The notes: generated from the sequence alone by a model not told the origin. Numbered from the stretch's first letter, positions 1-9,965 are shown. The stretch is 64,000 nucleotides of DNA from Nitrospirillum pindoramense (GCF_007827955.1 NZ_VITR01000005.1:248001-312000), one strand, 5' to 3'. Numbers and translations: made by a program.

Positions 1-713
1 CCGCCGGGCAGGATGCCGGTTTCGCGCATGCCGCGGTCGATACAGGCGTCCATGGTGGCCAAGATGCGGTCCAGACCCTGGTCGATCTCCGCATCCGTGC
101 GGCCGGCGCGCTCATTCTCGCGCATCAGTTCGGCGATGGTCAGGCCACCCTTGGCCGCCATGTCCAGCAACTGGTCGGCGTTGGCGAAGTCGTAGGGCAC
201 GGCGGGGCCGGGATTGGCCGGGGCGTTGGCCCGGGCCTCATCCTCATCCAGCACGAAGCCGCCGCCGACGGAGTAATAGGTGCCGCGCGCCAGCTCGGCG
301 CCGGTGGCGTCGAACACCACGAAGGTGATGGCATTGGGGTGGAAGGGCAGCTGGCTGCCGCCTTCCCAGCGGATGTCACGCTCGGCATCGAAGTCGATCT
401 CGTGGCCTGCCCCGTTCAGCGGCAGGCGGCGACTGGTCAGCACGCGGGCGACCAGCGCGGCGCAGGCGTCGGGATCGGCGTCGGCCGGCATCTGGCCGGT
501 CAGGCCGATGATGGCGGCGGTATCGGTGGCATGGCCCCGGCCAGTCAGGGCCAGGGAGCCATAAAGCTGCACCTCGACCCGCGCCACGGCGTCCAAGCGC
601 CCGCCTTCGGCCAGCCGCCGCACGAAGCGGCAGGCGGCCGTCATCGGCCCCATGGTGTGCGAGCTGGAGGGGCCGACGCCCACCTTGAACAGTTCGAAGA
701 CGCTGATGCTCAT
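1..713 (-). CDS. sdaA: L-serine dehydratase (L-serine ammonia-lyase), 5' part, cut by window edge
   Basis: Deaminates L-serine to pyruvate and ammonia in the cytosol using an oxygen-sensitive 4Fe-4S cluster. About 237 N-terminal residues are visible, read on the minus strand from the ATG at 713; the frame is still open at base 1. The protein begins MSISVFELFKVGVGPSSSHT, and the GPSSSHTMGP motif at residues 14-23 is the signature of the N-terminal (beta) domain of single-chain iron-sulfur serine dehydratases. Further typical stretches are 'GSLALTGRGHATD' and 'LPFHPNAI'. The visible part ends in the start of the alpha domain ('MRENERAGRTDAEIDQGLDR'). The cluster-binding cysteines would lie beyond the window. 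No good Shine-Dalgarno is visible, only AGGG nine bases upstream. Confidence 0.93.
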   Translation of the reverse strand, partial: MSISVFELFKVGVGPSSSHTMGPMTAACRFVRRLAEGGRLDAVARVEVQLYGSLALTGRGHATDTAAIIGLTGQMPADADPDACAALVARVLTSRRLPLNGAGHEIDFDAERDIRWEGGSQLPFHPNAITFVVFDATGAELARGTYYSVGGGFVLDEDEARANAPANPGPAVPYDFANADQLLDMAAKGGLTIAELMRENERAGRTDAEIDQGLDRILATMDACIDRGMRETGILPG

Positions 714-1028
714 GCCCGTTGCCCTATTCCCACGCGGCCGCGTCCCGCCGCGGCGGCGCACCGTTCAGGCGGCGAACCTCGCGGGCGGCCAACCGCCAGG
801 CGCCTTGATACAGCGTTCCAGGGGCGCCCGCCACTGGCATCCGGGCGTCGAATATTTTGATGGTGTTTAAAATGAAGCGGGCCCGGGAGAACCATGCCCC
901 CCGGGCCCACCATCAGGGATCAGGCAACACTTCGTCAAACCAGGAGTCCCAAGGCAGTGAGGGGGCCTTGGGAAACCGATCCAGGGGCCAGCGCCAGGGT
1001 CGGGGACGACCCCGGCGGCGGCCTTGGA
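714..1028. other. Intergenic gap, 315 bases, with a GC hairpin
   Basis: This lies between the sdaA start and the 3' end of the TonB receptor, both on the minus strand. I see no credible gene in it. It holds a 9-bp perfect inverted repeat, GGGCCCGGG at 879-887 and CCCGGGCCC at 900-908. On the minus strand this follows the receptor stop and is followed by CTTCATTTT, so it may end receptor transcription. The AT-rich patch at 851-873 could hold the sdaA promoter, but I cannot place convincing -35 and -10 boxes. Confidence 0.5.
879..908 (-). terminator. Hairpin, possible terminator of the TonB receptor gene
   Basis: Nine-bp perfect stem (GGGCCCGGG/CCCGGGCCC) with a 12-base loop, 121 bases beyond the receptor stop codon. 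On the minus strand it is followed by a short CATTTT stretch. The weak T-tract and the distance make termination uncertain. Confidence 0.35.
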
Positions 1029-3191
1029 TCAGAACATCTTGGTCAGGCCGAAGTAGAAGCCGCGGCGCGGGCCATATTGCGGGGCGCCCACGCCGACCCC
1101 CGTTCCGTCGCGGATCTCGTACTTCTCATCGAACAGGTTGATGACGTCGAACCGCACGTCCATCAGCCCGACGGTGGGCAGGTTCAGGGTCTGCACCACG
1201 CCCAGGTTGACCTGGACATAGCCCGCCAGGGCGGCGCCGTTGGGCGTGGCCCCATCGGCGCGCAGGCCGGAACCGTAGATCAGGTCGGTGGTCAGCAGCG
1301 TCTTGTCGATGCGGTAGCTGGCGCCGGCCGAGGCGGTGAAGCGCTGGTCGTGATCCACCGGGATGAAGTGGTTGGAGATGTAATCCAGGTCATCCTGGCT
1401 GAAGCTGAACTGGCTGGAGACGATCTTCTTGCCCTCCGCCTTCGACACCGCGAAGTTGGCGTAGGACTGGAAGTTGTCGACGGCGTAGGTCAGCGACAGC
1501 TCGACACCCTTCTGGGTGCCTTCGTCATAGTTGAAGGGCGTCAGGATGATGGGGGCGCCGAACTGGCCCTCATCCAGCATGTTCTTGGACTTCTTGTAAT
1601 AGCCGTCCAATCCCACGGTCAGCGCGTCGGTCAGCTTCTGTTCGATACCGACGTCGAAGTAATGGGCGCGCTCCGCCTTGGGCGCGTCGTTGACGCTGCT
1701 GGCGGCGGCGGCACTGGTGCCGGCGTACTTGGAGACGGCGGTGTTGGACACCAACTCGAACGGCGGCGGCGTGAAGTACCGGGAATAGCCCGCGTGCAGC
1801 GTGGTCTTCTGCGTCGGCTGCCACACCAGATTCACGCGCGGGCTGAACTGGCTTTCGCTGTCGAACTGCTGGAAGCTGTCGAACCGGCCACCGACATTCA
1901 GCGTCCAGTTGGGGGCGAACTTCCATTCGTCCTGGATGTAGACGCTTTCGCTGTAGCCGGTCTTGCCGAAATCATCGCGCACGGTGGTGGGCGTGCTGCC
2001 GATCTGGGCGCCGCTGTCATCCACCGGGAACACCTGCGACGTGGTCTTGCCGGAGGACCGTTCGACCTGCAGCAGCAGGCCGGCGCGCAGGGTGTGCTGA
2101 TCGTTCACCACCCAGCTGCCGTCCGTCTGCCAGCCGCCCGCGATGGAGCGGCGGTAGGCTTCCTGCGAGATACCGTTGTACAGCAGGTCCGGCACCGGGT
2201 CGGGCTTGAACCACAGGCTGGAATAGCGGCCGTAAATCGAGGACTGCACCGTCACCGCGTCCAGCGCCTTCAGATAGGTGGCGGCGGCGTAATGGGTGAT
2301 TTCCCGCTGGTCCTCGTCGATCTTCTCGCTGGGATAGTCGGTCTGGCCGTTGAAGCTGTAGCCCAGGCTGGGCGACTGGCCGGACCGGGTGGGAATCTGG
2401 AACTGCCCGCGTTCCGTCCCCGCCATCAGGCTGACCTGGGTGTCGGGGTCCAGGATGTCCTGGACGAAAACGAAACCGCGGCCGTTCTCGGTGCGGTCAT
2501 GGTTGGGCTTGCCGCTGCCGTCGGGGGATTCGATGCCCACGCCGCTGGTCTTGAAATCGCCCGACGCGAAATAGTTCAGCGTGCCGGAAGAGCCCGAGAT
2601 GTCGAAGCTGGTCTGCAGCGTGTTGTAGCTGCCGCCATAGACGCTGATGTCGCCGCCATTGTCGAAGGCGCCCGACTTGGTCTGGATGTCGATGATGCCG
2701 GCGGTGCGCAGGCCGTACTGCGCCGGCAGCGCGCCGGTCACCAGGCTGACGCTGTGCGCGAAGCGGGGGCTGAGCGTCTGGCCAAAGCCGCTGATGCCTT
2801 CCGGCAGGATGACGCCGTTGATGCGGTACTGAAGGTTGGCGTGCTCGCCCCGGATGTGCAGCTGGCCGAAGCTGTCCTGCGCCACGCCCGGCGCCTGCAG
2901 CATCACCTGGTTCAGGCCGTTGTTCAGGCCGCCCGGCTGCGCCTCCAGCGCGGCCTCGTCCAGCTTGTAGGAGGACGCGCCCAATTCGGGCTGAATGCTG
3001 TTGCGGGCATCCAGCAGGCGCTTGGCGGTGATGACGATTTCCGGAATGGGACCGCTGGCGGAATTGTTGCCGAGCTGGCCGCTGGCGCCCGCCGGCTCCG
3101 CCGCCGGATCATCGGCGGCAAGCGCCACCGTGCTGACCGAACCCAACAGAATGACGCCCAGGATCCCGGCGCGCCCCACCTTGAAAGCCAT
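1029..3191 (-). CDS. TonB-dependent outer-membrane receptor, possibly for zinc
   Basis: About 720 residues. The start chosen is the ATG at 3191 because it opens a normal signal peptide (MAFKVGRAGILGVILLGSVS, then TVALA) and has a purine-rich GGAAAGGTGGGAAGG upstream; longer versions add a non-signal-like leader. The mature protein has a plug domain near residues 50-170 ('PEIVITAKR', 'LHIRGEHANLQYRINGVILPEG', 'GALPAQYGLRTAGIIDIQTK'). A long beta-barrel follows, ending in an aromatic residue (KMF), as outer-membrane barrels do. It should import a metal complex or other scarce nutrient using TonB energy. The only substrate hint is the Zur-like palindrome 166 bases upstream, which points to zinc; the barrel shows no decisive His cluster. 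No TonB, ExbB or ABC genes are adjacent. Confidence 0.9.
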   Translation of the reverse strand: MAFKVGRAGILGVILLGSVSTVALAADDPAAEPAGASGQLGNNSASGPIPEIVITAKRLLDARNSIQPELGASSYKLDEAALEAQPGGLNNGLNQVMLQAPGVAQDSFGQLHIRGEHANLQYRINGVILPEGISGFGQTLSPRFAHSVSLVTGALPAQYGLRTAGIIDIQTKSGAFDNGGDISVYGGSYNTLQTSFDISGSSGTLNYFASGDFKTSGVGIESPDGSGKPNHDRTENGRGFVFVQDILDPDTQVSLMAGTERGQFQIPTRSGQSPSLGYSFNGQTDYPSEKIDEDQREITHYAAATYLKALDAVTVQSSIYGRYSSLWFKPDPVPDLLYNGISQEAYRRSIAGGWQTDGSWVVNDQHTLRAGLLLQVERSSGKTTSQVFPVDDSGAQIGSTPTTVRDDFGKTGYSESVYIQDEWKFAPNWTLNVGGRFDSFQQFDSESQFSPRVNLVWQPTQKTTLHAGYSRYFTPPPFELVSNTAVSKYAGTSAAAASSVNDAPKAERAHYFDVGIEQKLTDALTVGLDGYYKKSKNMLDEGQFGAPIILTPFNYDEGTQKGVELSLTYAVDNFQSYANFAVSKAEGKKIVSSQFSFSQDDLDYISNHFIPVDHDQRFTASAGASYRIDKTLLTTDLIYGSGLRADGATPNGAALAGYVQVNLGVVQTLNLPTVGLMDVRFDVINLFDEKYEIRDGTGVGVGAPQYGPRRGFYFGLTKMF

Positions 3192-3356
3192 ACCTTCCCA
3201 CCTTTCCTGCAAGCCGCCCACTTTTAAGGACGACCCTTTTCCCTTCAAGCCGCCTCCGTTGACCCCAAGCCAGCCGTCACCACGGTCCGGACACGGGCGG
3301 CACGGACGTCGGCGACGGCTGGATAGGGTGGAGACAGGCCCCAACTGCTGGTTTTC

Positions 3357-3379
3357 GTTATGTTATAGTATAACGTAAC
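3357..3379 (-). promoter_or_regulatory. Zur-box-like palindrome upstream of the TonB receptor
   Basis: A 23-base inverted repeat: left arm GTTATGTTATA, centre G at 3368, right arm TATAACGTAAC, with one mismatch between arms. The core ATGTTATA-N-TATAAC is that of the proteobacterial Zur operator. The only gene reading away from it nearby is the receptor starting at 3191, because the kinase on the other side ends here. Zinc-dependent repression is an inference. Confidence 0.65.
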
Positions 3380-3459
3380 ATGTTTTTAACGCGGCGCAAC
3401 ATGGGCGTCAACGGGAAAGCGCGATGCGGCAAAAGACAGAAAGTCGCAGCGGCGGCGGA

Positions 3460-6381
3460 TCAAAGCGCCGGGGTTTCCGGCCCGTCCGCCCGCCCCTGGG
3501 CCGGGAGCAAATCATCCAGGCGCCGCCAGTCGTCGGTCCCCACGGCGGCGATGGTGCCGGCGACCCGGCGGGCGCGGTCGACATCGCCAGCGGCGCAGGC
3601 ACTGTCCAGGGTCCGGGCCAGCGCCTGCAGGCGGCCCAGCCCCGCGCTGCCGGCGGTGGAGATCAGGTTGTGCGCCTCGCGCTTCAGCGCCGCCACATCC
3701 CCAGCGCCCGCCTGGGCGGCGATGCGGTCCACGCGGGCCAGGCCGTTGGTCACCATCTCGCGGATCACGGTGCGGAAATGGTCCGGCGGCACCAGGGCCG
3801 ACAGCCGGCCCAGCACAGCCGGATCGAAGATGGGGGCATCCCCTTGTGCGTCCTTGGGCGGTGGCTCCCCGGCCTTGACCTCCATCCCGTCACCCCGGGC
3901 ACGGCCCAGCCAGAAGGCGACACGATCCAGCAACCGGTCATGGTCGAACGGCTTCACCAGATGGTCGTCCATGCCGGCGGCCAAATGGTCGTCGACGCGG
4001 TCCGACAGGCTGTGGGCGGTCAGCGCGATGACCGGAACATGGCGCCCCGTCCCGGCCTCCATCGCCCGCAGCCGGCGCGTGGCCTCCAGGCCGGTCAGTA
4101 CGGGCATCTGCATATCCATCAACACGAGGTCGAACGTCTCGGCGGCGAGGATATCCAGCGCCTGCTGGCCATCCTCGGCCAGGTGCACGGTATAGCCGGC
4201 GCGGCGCAACAGCAGCAGGGCGACATGCTGGTTCACCGCGTCATCCTCCACCAGCAGGATACGGCCGCCCACCACGGATGCGGCGGGTGGCGGCACCGGA
4301 ACCTCCGTGGTAGTTTGGGCCAGCGGCGCGACATCCTCCGCGGCCGCGGGTACCAGGGGTAGGGTGAACCAGAAGCGGCTGCCGGCCCCCTCGCGGCTGT
4401 CGACGCCGATCGTCCCCCCCATCAGATCCACCAAGTCCCGGCAGATGGCCAGGCCCAGTCCCGTACCACCATACCGGCGGGCGATGGTCTCGTCCGCCTG
4501 GGCATAGCGTTCGAACAGGCGGGCCGCCTGGGTGGGCGACAGACCCACGCCCGTATCAGTGACGGAGAACAGGAGGGGGGCGGCGCCGGCGACGGCGTCA
4601 TCAGCACCGCCGCCCGCCACCGCGACGGCAATGGTGACACCGCCGCTGTCGGTGAAGCGCACGGCGTTGCTGACCAGGTTCAGCAGGATCTGGCGCAGGC
4701 GCGCCGGGTCGCCCCGGTAGGCCGGGGTCAGCGCCGGGTCCAGCGCCATGGTCAACGACAGGCCCTTTTGCTGGGCGCTGGGCAGCATCAAGCAGCGCAC
4801 CCCGTCGACCAGTTCCTCCAGGCTGAAGGCCAAATCCTCCAGCACCAGCTTGCCCGCCTCGATCTTGGAGACGTCCAGGAGATCGTTGACGATGGTCAGC
4901 AACGACTGGCCGCTCTGCTGCAGGGTCCGCACCTGCGGGCGCACCTCCGCCGGCAGGGGGCCGGCCAGCAGCAGCTGGGCGATACCCAGGATGCCGTTCA
5001 GGGGCGTGCGCACCTCATGGCTCATGGCCGCCAGGAAATTCGACTTGGCCTCATCGGCGGCCTGGGCCGCGGCGCGGGCGCGGTCCCGCTCCGCCGCCAG
5101 CGCGGCCAGGGCGGCGGCCTGTCCCTCCAACCGGATCTGGTCGTCCATCAGCCGGATGTTGGCGGCGGCCAGGGCGGCCGTGCGCTCCTCCACCCGCCTT
5201 TCCAAGCGGACGTTGGTCTGCGCCAGTTCGCCCGCCTGCGCGCGGATGGTGGCGAAGGCCATGCGCAAGCTGCCGGCCAGGGACACGATTTCACGGTCCC
5301 CTGCCACGGCCGGCAAGGCATCCAGAGGGTCCTCCGACCCCTCCGCCTGGGGCAGCGGGTGCAGACGCAGCCGTTCCGCGGCAACCGTCAGGCGCTCGAT
5401 GGGGGCCGCCAGGCGGCCGGCGGCGAACCAGCCGATCAGCAGGGCCAGCAGGGTGATGCCGCCGCCGGCGACGGCCACCAGGCGTTGCAACTGCTGCACC
5501 GGGGCCAGCGCCACGGCCGCCGGCTGGCGGGCGATAATCCACCAGCCCAGGCCCGGATAGTCGCGATAGCCCTGGCTCTGGCTGATGCCGATCAGGAAGT
5601 CGTCCGGCCCGCCATCGGGCCACTGGATCATGGGGCGGTCGCCCGCGTCACGGGCCACGGCCAGGTCGTGCCCCACGAAGGGTTCAGGCCCCAGCAGCAC
5701 GGTTCCGCTCTGCGACAGCACCAGCACCTGGACGCCCGAGCGTTCGGCCGCCGCCCCCAGGACCGACTGCGTCACCTCGGTCGCCCAGCTCCAGCTGAGA
5801 TGGGCGCCCAGCACGCCCTGCACGCCGCCATTCTCGTCATGCACGGCGGCGGCGACATCGACAAAGCGCAGGGGCTCCCCGTCCGGCGACCCCATCACCT
5901 TCTGCAACAGCTTGGCCTCATGCACATCGCCGGCGAAGGAGCCATGGTCGCGGGCGGCGGTGAACCAGGGGCGCTGCGACACATCCGCCCCCTGCAGCAG
6001 GCCGTCGGCGGAAACCATGACTCGGCCGTAGGGGTCGGCAAAGCCGATCCAGGCGTAAGAGGGGAAGGTCTGCTTCAGCCGGTCCAGCCACCGGCGCTGC
6101 CGGTCCTCGTCGGCCCCCACCTTGAACACGCTGGTCAGTGACGCCGCGACCTGCACATCGCGCCAGCGTTCGAACATGCCGCGGTCCAGCTTGTCCCCTG
6201 TCTGGAAGGCGATGTCCGCCATCTGGCGGGCGATGTCGGTGCGCACCCGGCGGGCCGCCAGGCCGCCGATGACCAGCGTCGCCGCCAGCGTGGCCACGGC
6301 CACCAGGATACCGAAGGTCAGGGCGAGGCGGAGACGGAGCGGCATCAACCGGGCATTGGCTGGTCCAGGGGCCGTCACCAT
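3460..6381 (-). CDS. Hybrid sensor histidine kinase (dCache-HAMP-like-HisKA-HATPase-REC-Hpt)
   Basis: Membrane-bound two-component kinase of about 973 residues. The start is the ATG at 6381, with GGAGGG upstream and a transmembrane helix soon after ([20 protein letters not shown]). An extracytoplasmic dCache-like region spans about 45-300, then a second helix near 310-330 and a coiled linker. The HisKA box [10 protein letters not shown] holds the phospho-acceptor His455. The HATPase domain shows the N box '[11 protein letters not shown]' and the G boxes 'DTGVGL' and 'GGTGLGL'. A receiver domain has the phospho-acceptor Asp756 in 'LVLMDMQMP'. A C-terminal Hpt-like domain has His904 in '[15 protein letters not shown]'. 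Signal and output partner are unknown; no response regulator gene is adjacent, so the phosphorelay must leave through a distant protein. Confidence 0.93.
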   Translation of the reverse strand: MVTAPGPANARLMPLRLRLALTFGILVAVATLAATLVIGGLAARRVRTDIARQMADIAFQTGDKLDRGMFERWRDVQVAASLTSVFKVGADEDRQRRWLDRLKQTFPSYAWIGFADPYGRVMVSADGLLQGADVSQRPWFTAARDHGSFAGDVHEAKLLQKVMGSPDGEPLRFVDVAAAVHDENGGVQGVLGAHLSWSWATEVTQSVLGAAAERSGVQVLVLSQSGTVLLGPEPFVGHDLAVARDAGDRPMIQWPDGGPDDFLIGISQSQGYRDYPGLGWWIIARQPAAVALAPVQQLQRLVAVAGGGITLLALLIGWFAAGRLAAPIERLTVAAERLRLHPLPQAEGSEDPLDALPAVAGDREIVSLAGSLRMAFATIRAQAGELAQTNVRLERRVEERTAALAAANIRLMDDQIRLEGQAAALAALAAERDRARAAAQAADEAKSNFLAAMSHEVRTPLNGILGIAQLLLAGPLPAEVRPQVRTLQQSGQSLLTIVNDLLDVSKIEAGKLVLEDLAFSLEELVDGVRCLMLPSAQQKGLSLTMALDPALTPAYRGDPARLRQILLNLVSNAVRFTDSGGVTIAVAVAGGGADDAVAGAAPLLFSVTDTGVGLSPTQAARLFERYAQADETIARRYGGTGLGLAICRDLVDLMGGTIGVDSREGAGSRFWFTLPLVPAAAEDVAPLAQTTTEVPVPPPAASVVGGRILLVEDDAVNQHVALLLLRRAGYTVHLAEDGQQALDILAAETFDLVLMDMQMPVLTGLEATRRLRAMEAGTGRHVPVIALTAHSLSDRVDDHLAAGMDDHLVKPFDHDRLLDRVAFWLGRARGDGMEVKAGEPPPKDAQGDAPIFDPAVLGRLSALVPPDHFRTVIREMVTNGLARVDRIAAQAGAGDVAALKREAHNLISTAGSAGLGRLQALARTLDSACAAGDVDRARRVAGTIAAVGTDDWRRLDDLLPAQGRADGPETPAL

Positions 6382-6585
6382 AACCCGGCGAGCCCTCCGG
6401 ATATAGAGATCCGGGGGGAGGTGTCGGGCCACGGGGCACAACGTCCTGACCAGGCGGCGATGGGTAGGCCCCCCGCCCTCCGCGCAGTGGTCAAACGGAC
6501 GCGACCGCACTAGGATCGCGCGCGATTCCAACCCCGCGCCCCGATCCGACAATGACGGGGCGCGCCGCAACCCCTCAGGTGCCCG

Positions 6586-7557
6586 GTGGACCTCACCCCT
6601 TCCGATCTCGCCCCCGCCAACGTCCTCGACGACGCCACCATCCCGGAACTGCCCAGGCATTACCGGGGCAAGGTGCGCGACAACTATGATCTGGCCGACG
6701 GGCGGCGCATCATCATCGCGTCCGATCGCCTCAGCGCCTTCGACCGCATCCTGACGGCGGTGCCGCACAAGGGGGCCGTGCTGACCCAGACGGCGCGCTA
6801 TTGGTTCGAGGCCACCCGCGACCTGTGCCCCAACCACGTCATCGACTATCCCGATCCCAACGTGGTGGTGGCCAAGCGCCTGGACATCCTGCCGGTCGAG
6901 GTGGTGGTGCGCGACTACCTGGCCGGCACCACCAGCACCTCCATCCTGTCCATGTACAAGAAGGGGGAGCGCACGATGTACGGCGTGACCCTGCCGGACG
7001 GGCTGCGCCCCAATCAGAAACTGCCCCAGACCATCATCACCCCCACGACCAAGGCCTTCGACGGCGGCCATGACGAGCCCCTGTCGCCGGCCGAGATCGT
7101 GGAGCGCAAGCTGCTGACCGCCGCCCAGTGGGACGAGCTGTCGGCCAAGGCGCTGGCCCTGTTCGCCCGCGGCCGCGAACTGGCGGCCCGGCGCGGCCTG
7201 ATCCTCGTGGACACGAAGTATGAGTTCGGCCTGGACGAAGCCGGCAACATCATCCTGGCCGACGAGATCCACACGCCGGACAGCAGCCGCTACTGGTTCG
7301 CCGAAACCTACCCCGCCAAGTTCGAGGCGGGGGAGCGGCCGGAGAGCTTCGACAAGGATTTCGTGCGCAGCTGGGTGGTGGCGCGCTGCGACCCCTATAC
7401 CGACGATGTGCCGGAGATCCCGGGCGACGTGGTGCTGCAGGCGGCGGCCATCTACATCCAGGCCTATGAGATGATCACGGGCGAGACCTATGTGCCCGCC
7501 CGCGACCCGGACGGGGTTCTGGCCCGCATCCGCCGCAACCTTTCCCAATATTTCTAA
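6586..7557 (+). CDS. purC: Phosphoribosylaminoimidazole-succinocarboxamide synthase
   Basis: Catalyses ATP-dependent joining of aspartate to CAIR to give SAICAR in purine synthesis. At 323 residues it is the longer form seen in fungi and many bacteria rather than the ~237-residue form. Family motifs are GKVRDNYD (28-35), SDRLSAFD (45-52), '[12 protein letters not shown]' and '[10 protein letters not shown]', with the C-terminal '[12 protein letters not shown]'. The reading frame begins with GTG at 6586; there is no earlier ATG in frame and the upstream AGGT is a weak ribosome site. It is followed after 18 bases by purT and probably co-transcribed with it. This is a purine operon of two genes, divergent from the kinase gene. 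Confidence 0.96.
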   Translation: MDLTPSDLAPANVLDDATIPELPRHYRGKVRDNYDLADGRRIIIASDRLSAFDRILTAVPHKGAVLTQTARYWFEATRDLCPNHVIDYPDPNVVVAKRLDILPVEVVVRDYLAGTTSTSILSMYKKGERTMYGVTLPDGLRPNQKLPQTIITPTTKAFDGGHDEPLSPAEIVERKLLTAAQWDELSAKALALFARGRELAARRGLILVDTKYEFGLDEAGNIILADEIHTPDSSRYWFAETYPAKFEAGERPESFDKDFVRSWVVARCDPYTDDVPEIPGDVVLQAAAIYIQAYEMITGETYVPARDPDGVLARIRRNLSQYF

Positions 7558-7575
7558 GCCGGGACCGCCATCATC

Positions 7576-8751
7576 ATGACCGCGACCGCCAAAATCCTGC
7601 TGCTGGGCTCGGGCGAACTGGGCCGGGAATTCGTCATCTCCGCCAAGCGCTACGGCGCCCATGTCGTGGCCTGCGACGCCTATGCCGGCGCGCCGGCCAT
7701 GCAGGTGGCCGACGAGTTCGAAGTGTTCTCCATGCTGGACGGGGAGGCGCTGAAGGCAGCCATCCTGCGCCACAAGCCGGACTATATCGTGCCGGAGGTG
7801 GAGGCCATCCGCACCGAGGTGCTGCAGGAGATGGAGGCCGCCGGCCACACCGTGGTCCCCAGCGCCCGCGCCACCTACATGACCATGAACCGCGACCGCA
7901 TCCGTGAGGTCGCGGCCACGGAGCTGGGCCTGCGCACCTCGCGCTACCGCTACGCCGAAAGCCTGGAAGAGGTGCAGGCGGCGGCGGCGCATACCGGCCT
8001 GCCCTGCGTGATCAAGCCGGTGATGTCCTCCTCCGGCAAGGGGCAGAGCACGGTGCGCACGGCGGAGGAACTGGAAGCCGCCTGGACCTACGCCGTGGCC
8101 AACATGCGCGGCGACCGCCGCAAGGTGATCGTCGAGGAGTTCATCGCCTTCGACTATGAGATCACGCTGCTGACCGTGCGCACGCGCGACGGCGTGGTGT
8201 TCTGCGAGCCCATCGGCCACCGGCAGGAGCGCGGCGACTACCAGGAATCCTGGCAGCCCGTGCCCATGGACGCCCAAGCGCTGGAAACCGCCCGCGACAT
8301 GGCGCGCAAGGTGGTGGACAATCTGGGCGGCTATGGCCTGTTCGGGGTGGAGTTCTTCGTGGCCGGCGACGACGTCGTGTTCAGCGAGCTGTCGCCCCGC
8401 CCGCACGACACCGGCATGGTGACGCTGATGTCGCAGAACCTGTCGGAGTTCGACCTGCACGCCCGCGCCATCCTGGGCCTGCCCATCCCGCGCATCACCC
8501 TGCGCGGGCCCACGGCCAGCGCCGTCATCCTGGCCAGCCAGGACTCCAGCCATTTCGGCGTGGAAGGCCTGGCCGACGCCCTGGCGCTGGGCACGGCCGA
8601 GCATGACGTGGAGGTGCGCATCTTCAACAAGCCCACCACCCGGCCCTATCGCCGCATGGGCGTGGCCCTGGCCGAAGGCGCCACCGCCGACGAGGCGCGG
8701 GCGCTGGCTAAGCGGGCGGCCGACACGGTGTGGCTGAGCTACCGCGACTGA
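7576..8751 (+). CDS. purT: Formate-dependent phosphoribosylglycinamide formyltransferase
   Basis: ATP-grasp enzyme of 391 residues, the usual length, that formylates GAR using formate and ATP. It opens with a nucleotide-binding fold ([14 protein letters not shown]). ATP-grasp features are '[15 protein letters not shown]' near 150, '[19 protein letters not shown]' and the metal-binding '[21 protein letters not shown]', with '[10 protein letters not shown]' near the C terminus. It lies 18 bases after purC. No terminator-like hairpin was seen before the toxin-antitoxin promoter that starts 25 bases downstream. Confidence 0.96.
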   Translation: MTATAKILLLGSGELGREFVISAKRYGAHVVACDAYAGAPAMQVADEFEVFSMLDGEALKAAILRHKPDYIVPEVEAIRTEVLQEMEAAGHTVVPSARATYMTMNRDRIREVAATELGLRTSRYRYAESLEEVQAAAAHTGLPCVIKPVMSSSGKGQSTVRTAEELEAAWTYAVANMRGDRRKVIVEEFIAFDYEITLLTVRTRDGVVFCEPIGHRQERGDYQESWQPVPMDAQALETARDMARKVVDNLGGYGLFGVEFFVAGDDVVFSELSPRPHDTGMVTLMSQNLSEFDLHARAILGLPIPRITLRGPTASAVILASQDSSHFGVEGLADALALGTAEHDVEVRIFNKPTTRPYRRMGVALAEGATADEARALAKRAADTVWLSYRD

Positions 8752-8776
8752 AGAAACGGGCTCGAGGGACTGGCGC

Positions 8777-8820
8777 TTGTGCCAATTGGCAGTCAGGACT
8801 ATATTGACTGCCAATTGGCA
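8777..8820 (+). promoter_or_regulatory. Promoter and double-palindrome operator of the Xre-RES module
   Basis: Two 16-base arms, 8780-8795 and 8805-8820, are perfect reverse complements, and each arm contains the 12-base palindrome TGCCAATTGGCA. A sigma-70-like promoter sits across them: TTGTGC at 8777-8782, a 17-base spacer and TATATT at 8800-8805. A DNA-binding antitoxin bound here would cover both promoter boxes, which is how toxin-antitoxin operons usually self-regulate. The promoter reading is an inference; the repeats are exact. Confidence 0.8.
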
Positions 8821-8834
8821 TGAAGGAGATCGCC

Positions 8835-9248
8835 ATGGCCCAGGCCCTGCCGGCCAGTGCGCCCGATACCGCAATCCCCGGCGCCGTCACCCAGGCGGAG
8901 GGGGCAGCCATGCTGCGGGCCGTCTTCAACCTGTTCCGCCTGTGGGGGGTGGATGACGGCCAGGCCCGCGTGCTGTTGGGCCAGCCCAGCCCCTCCACCT
9001 TCTATCGCTGGAAACGGGGTGACATCGGCAGCCTGCCGCCCGACCTGCTGTGGCGCCTGGGCGACCTGATGGGCATCCATAAGGCCCTGCGCTATCTGTT
9101 CATGGAGCCGGAGCGCGCCTATGCCTGGGTGGCCAAGCCCAACGCCGCCTTCAACGGCCAATCGGCGCTGCAGCGCATGCTGGCCGGCGCGCCGGCGGAC
9201 CTGACCGCCGTTCGCAATTATCTGGACGCGGAGCGCGGCGGGTGGTGA
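8835..9248 (+). CDS. Antitoxin of the Xre/MbcA/ParS family
   Basis: Cytosolic antitoxin of 137 residues that should bind and neutralise the RES toxin encoded next and repress the operon. An HTH-like N-terminal half includes 'ARVLLGQPSPSTFYRWKRGD'. The C-terminal half is the toxin-binding MbcA/ParS/Xre domain ('WVAKPNAAFNGQSALQRMLA', then 'NYLDAERGGW'). The ATG at 8835 is chosen because AAGGAG at 8823-8828 lies six bases before it. An ATG at 8820 also exists in frame, but it falls inside the operator and has no ribosome site. Its stop overlaps the toxin start by 7 bases, so translation is coupled. Confidence 0.88.
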   Translation: MAQALPASAPDTAIPGAVTQAEGAAMLRAVFNLFRLWGVDDGQARVLLGQPSPSTFYRWKRGDIGSLPPDLLWRLGDLMGIHKALRYLFMEPERAYAWVAKPNAAFNGQSALQRMLAGAPADLTAVRNYLDAERGGW

Positions 9249-9955
9249 CGGCGGCCCTGCCCCCCACCACCGCCCTGGATTGGCGTCCAGCCTACCGCAT
9301 CGTCCGCACCATCTACCCGCCCGTCTGGCTGTTCGAGGACATCGCCGACCCGGCGGACTGGGACCTGATCGCCAGCGCGGAGGCCAAGACCAATCCGCGC
9401 GTCCGGGATGAGGTGGGCGACCTGTCGCTGGTGCCCCGGGACCGCCGCCTGTCGGGCCCTGGCGCCAGCCTGGCCATGGGCGCCTTCACCCACACCTCCA
9501 CCGACCGGCCCAGCCGCTTTTCCGACGGCGCCTTTGGCGTATGGTATTGTGGGGACCGGTTCGAGGTGGCGCTGATGGAAACCGTCCATCACTACGGCCG
9601 CTTCATGCGCATGACGAACGAGCCGGCCGCCGATGCCCAGTTCCGCGAGCTGACGGGCCGGGTGGCCGGCACCTTCCATGATGTGCGCGGCGAGGCCTTC
9701 CGGGACTGCCTGGCGCCGGACGACTGGTCGGCGGGCCAGGCGCTGGGCAAGCGGCTGAAGGCCCAAGGCAGCGACGGCGTGCTGTACCCCAGCGTGCGCT
9801 GGCCCCAGGGCCTGGCCGCGGCCCTTTATTACCCCGACCTGATCACCCCGCCCATCCTGCAGGCCCGCACCTTGCGCTATCACTGGGATGGCCGGGCCGT
9901 GACCCGCTACATCGTCATCGGCGAGGATGAGTGGCGGGCGATGCCGGAGCCCTGA
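9242..9955 (+). CDS. RES-domain toxin, NAD+-degrading
   Basis: RES toxins of this type (ParT, MbcT, Res) destroy or consume cellular NAD+ and stop growth. This one has 237 residues with the RES domain over most of its length. Candidates for the Arg-Glu-Ser set that names the domain are Arg92 (PSRFSDG), Glu113 (LMETVHHY) and Ser184 (LYPSVRW). The start is one of two consecutive GTG codons at 9242/9245, overlapping the antitoxin stop. No inactivating mutation is visible, so the toxin should be functional. Confidence 0.88.
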   Translation: MVTAALPPTTALDWRPAYRIVRTIYPPVWLFEDIADPADWDLIASAEAKTNPRVRDEVGDLSLVPRDRRLSGPGASLAMGAFTHTSTDRPSRFSDGAFGVWYCGDRFEVALMETVHHYGRFMRMTNEPAADAQFRELTGRVAGTFHDVRGEAFRDCLAPDDWSAGQALGKRLKAQGSDGVLYPSVRWPQGLAAALYYPDLITPPILQARTLRYHWDGRAVTRYIVIGEDEWRAMPEP

Positions 9956-9965
9956 AAAGCAACGA

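Noticed and set aside
894-3227. Long plus-strand open frame of 777 codons opposite the first TonB receptor
   Set aside because: It mirrors the receptor gene, has low-complexity Gly/Ala/Val/His-rich translation without domains, and arises from high GC in the third codon position of the real gene.
6513-6524. Palindrome ATCGCGCGCGAT upstream of purC as an operator
   Set aside because: An alternating CG palindrome is likely by chance in such GC-rich DNA and there is no supporting promoter arrangement.
6382-8874. The kinase reading frame stays open upstream to 8874 (1804 codons)
   Set aside because: The upstream part is antisense to purC and purT, which have clear family motifs. The kinase start at 6381 has a ribosome site and leads into its first membrane helix.
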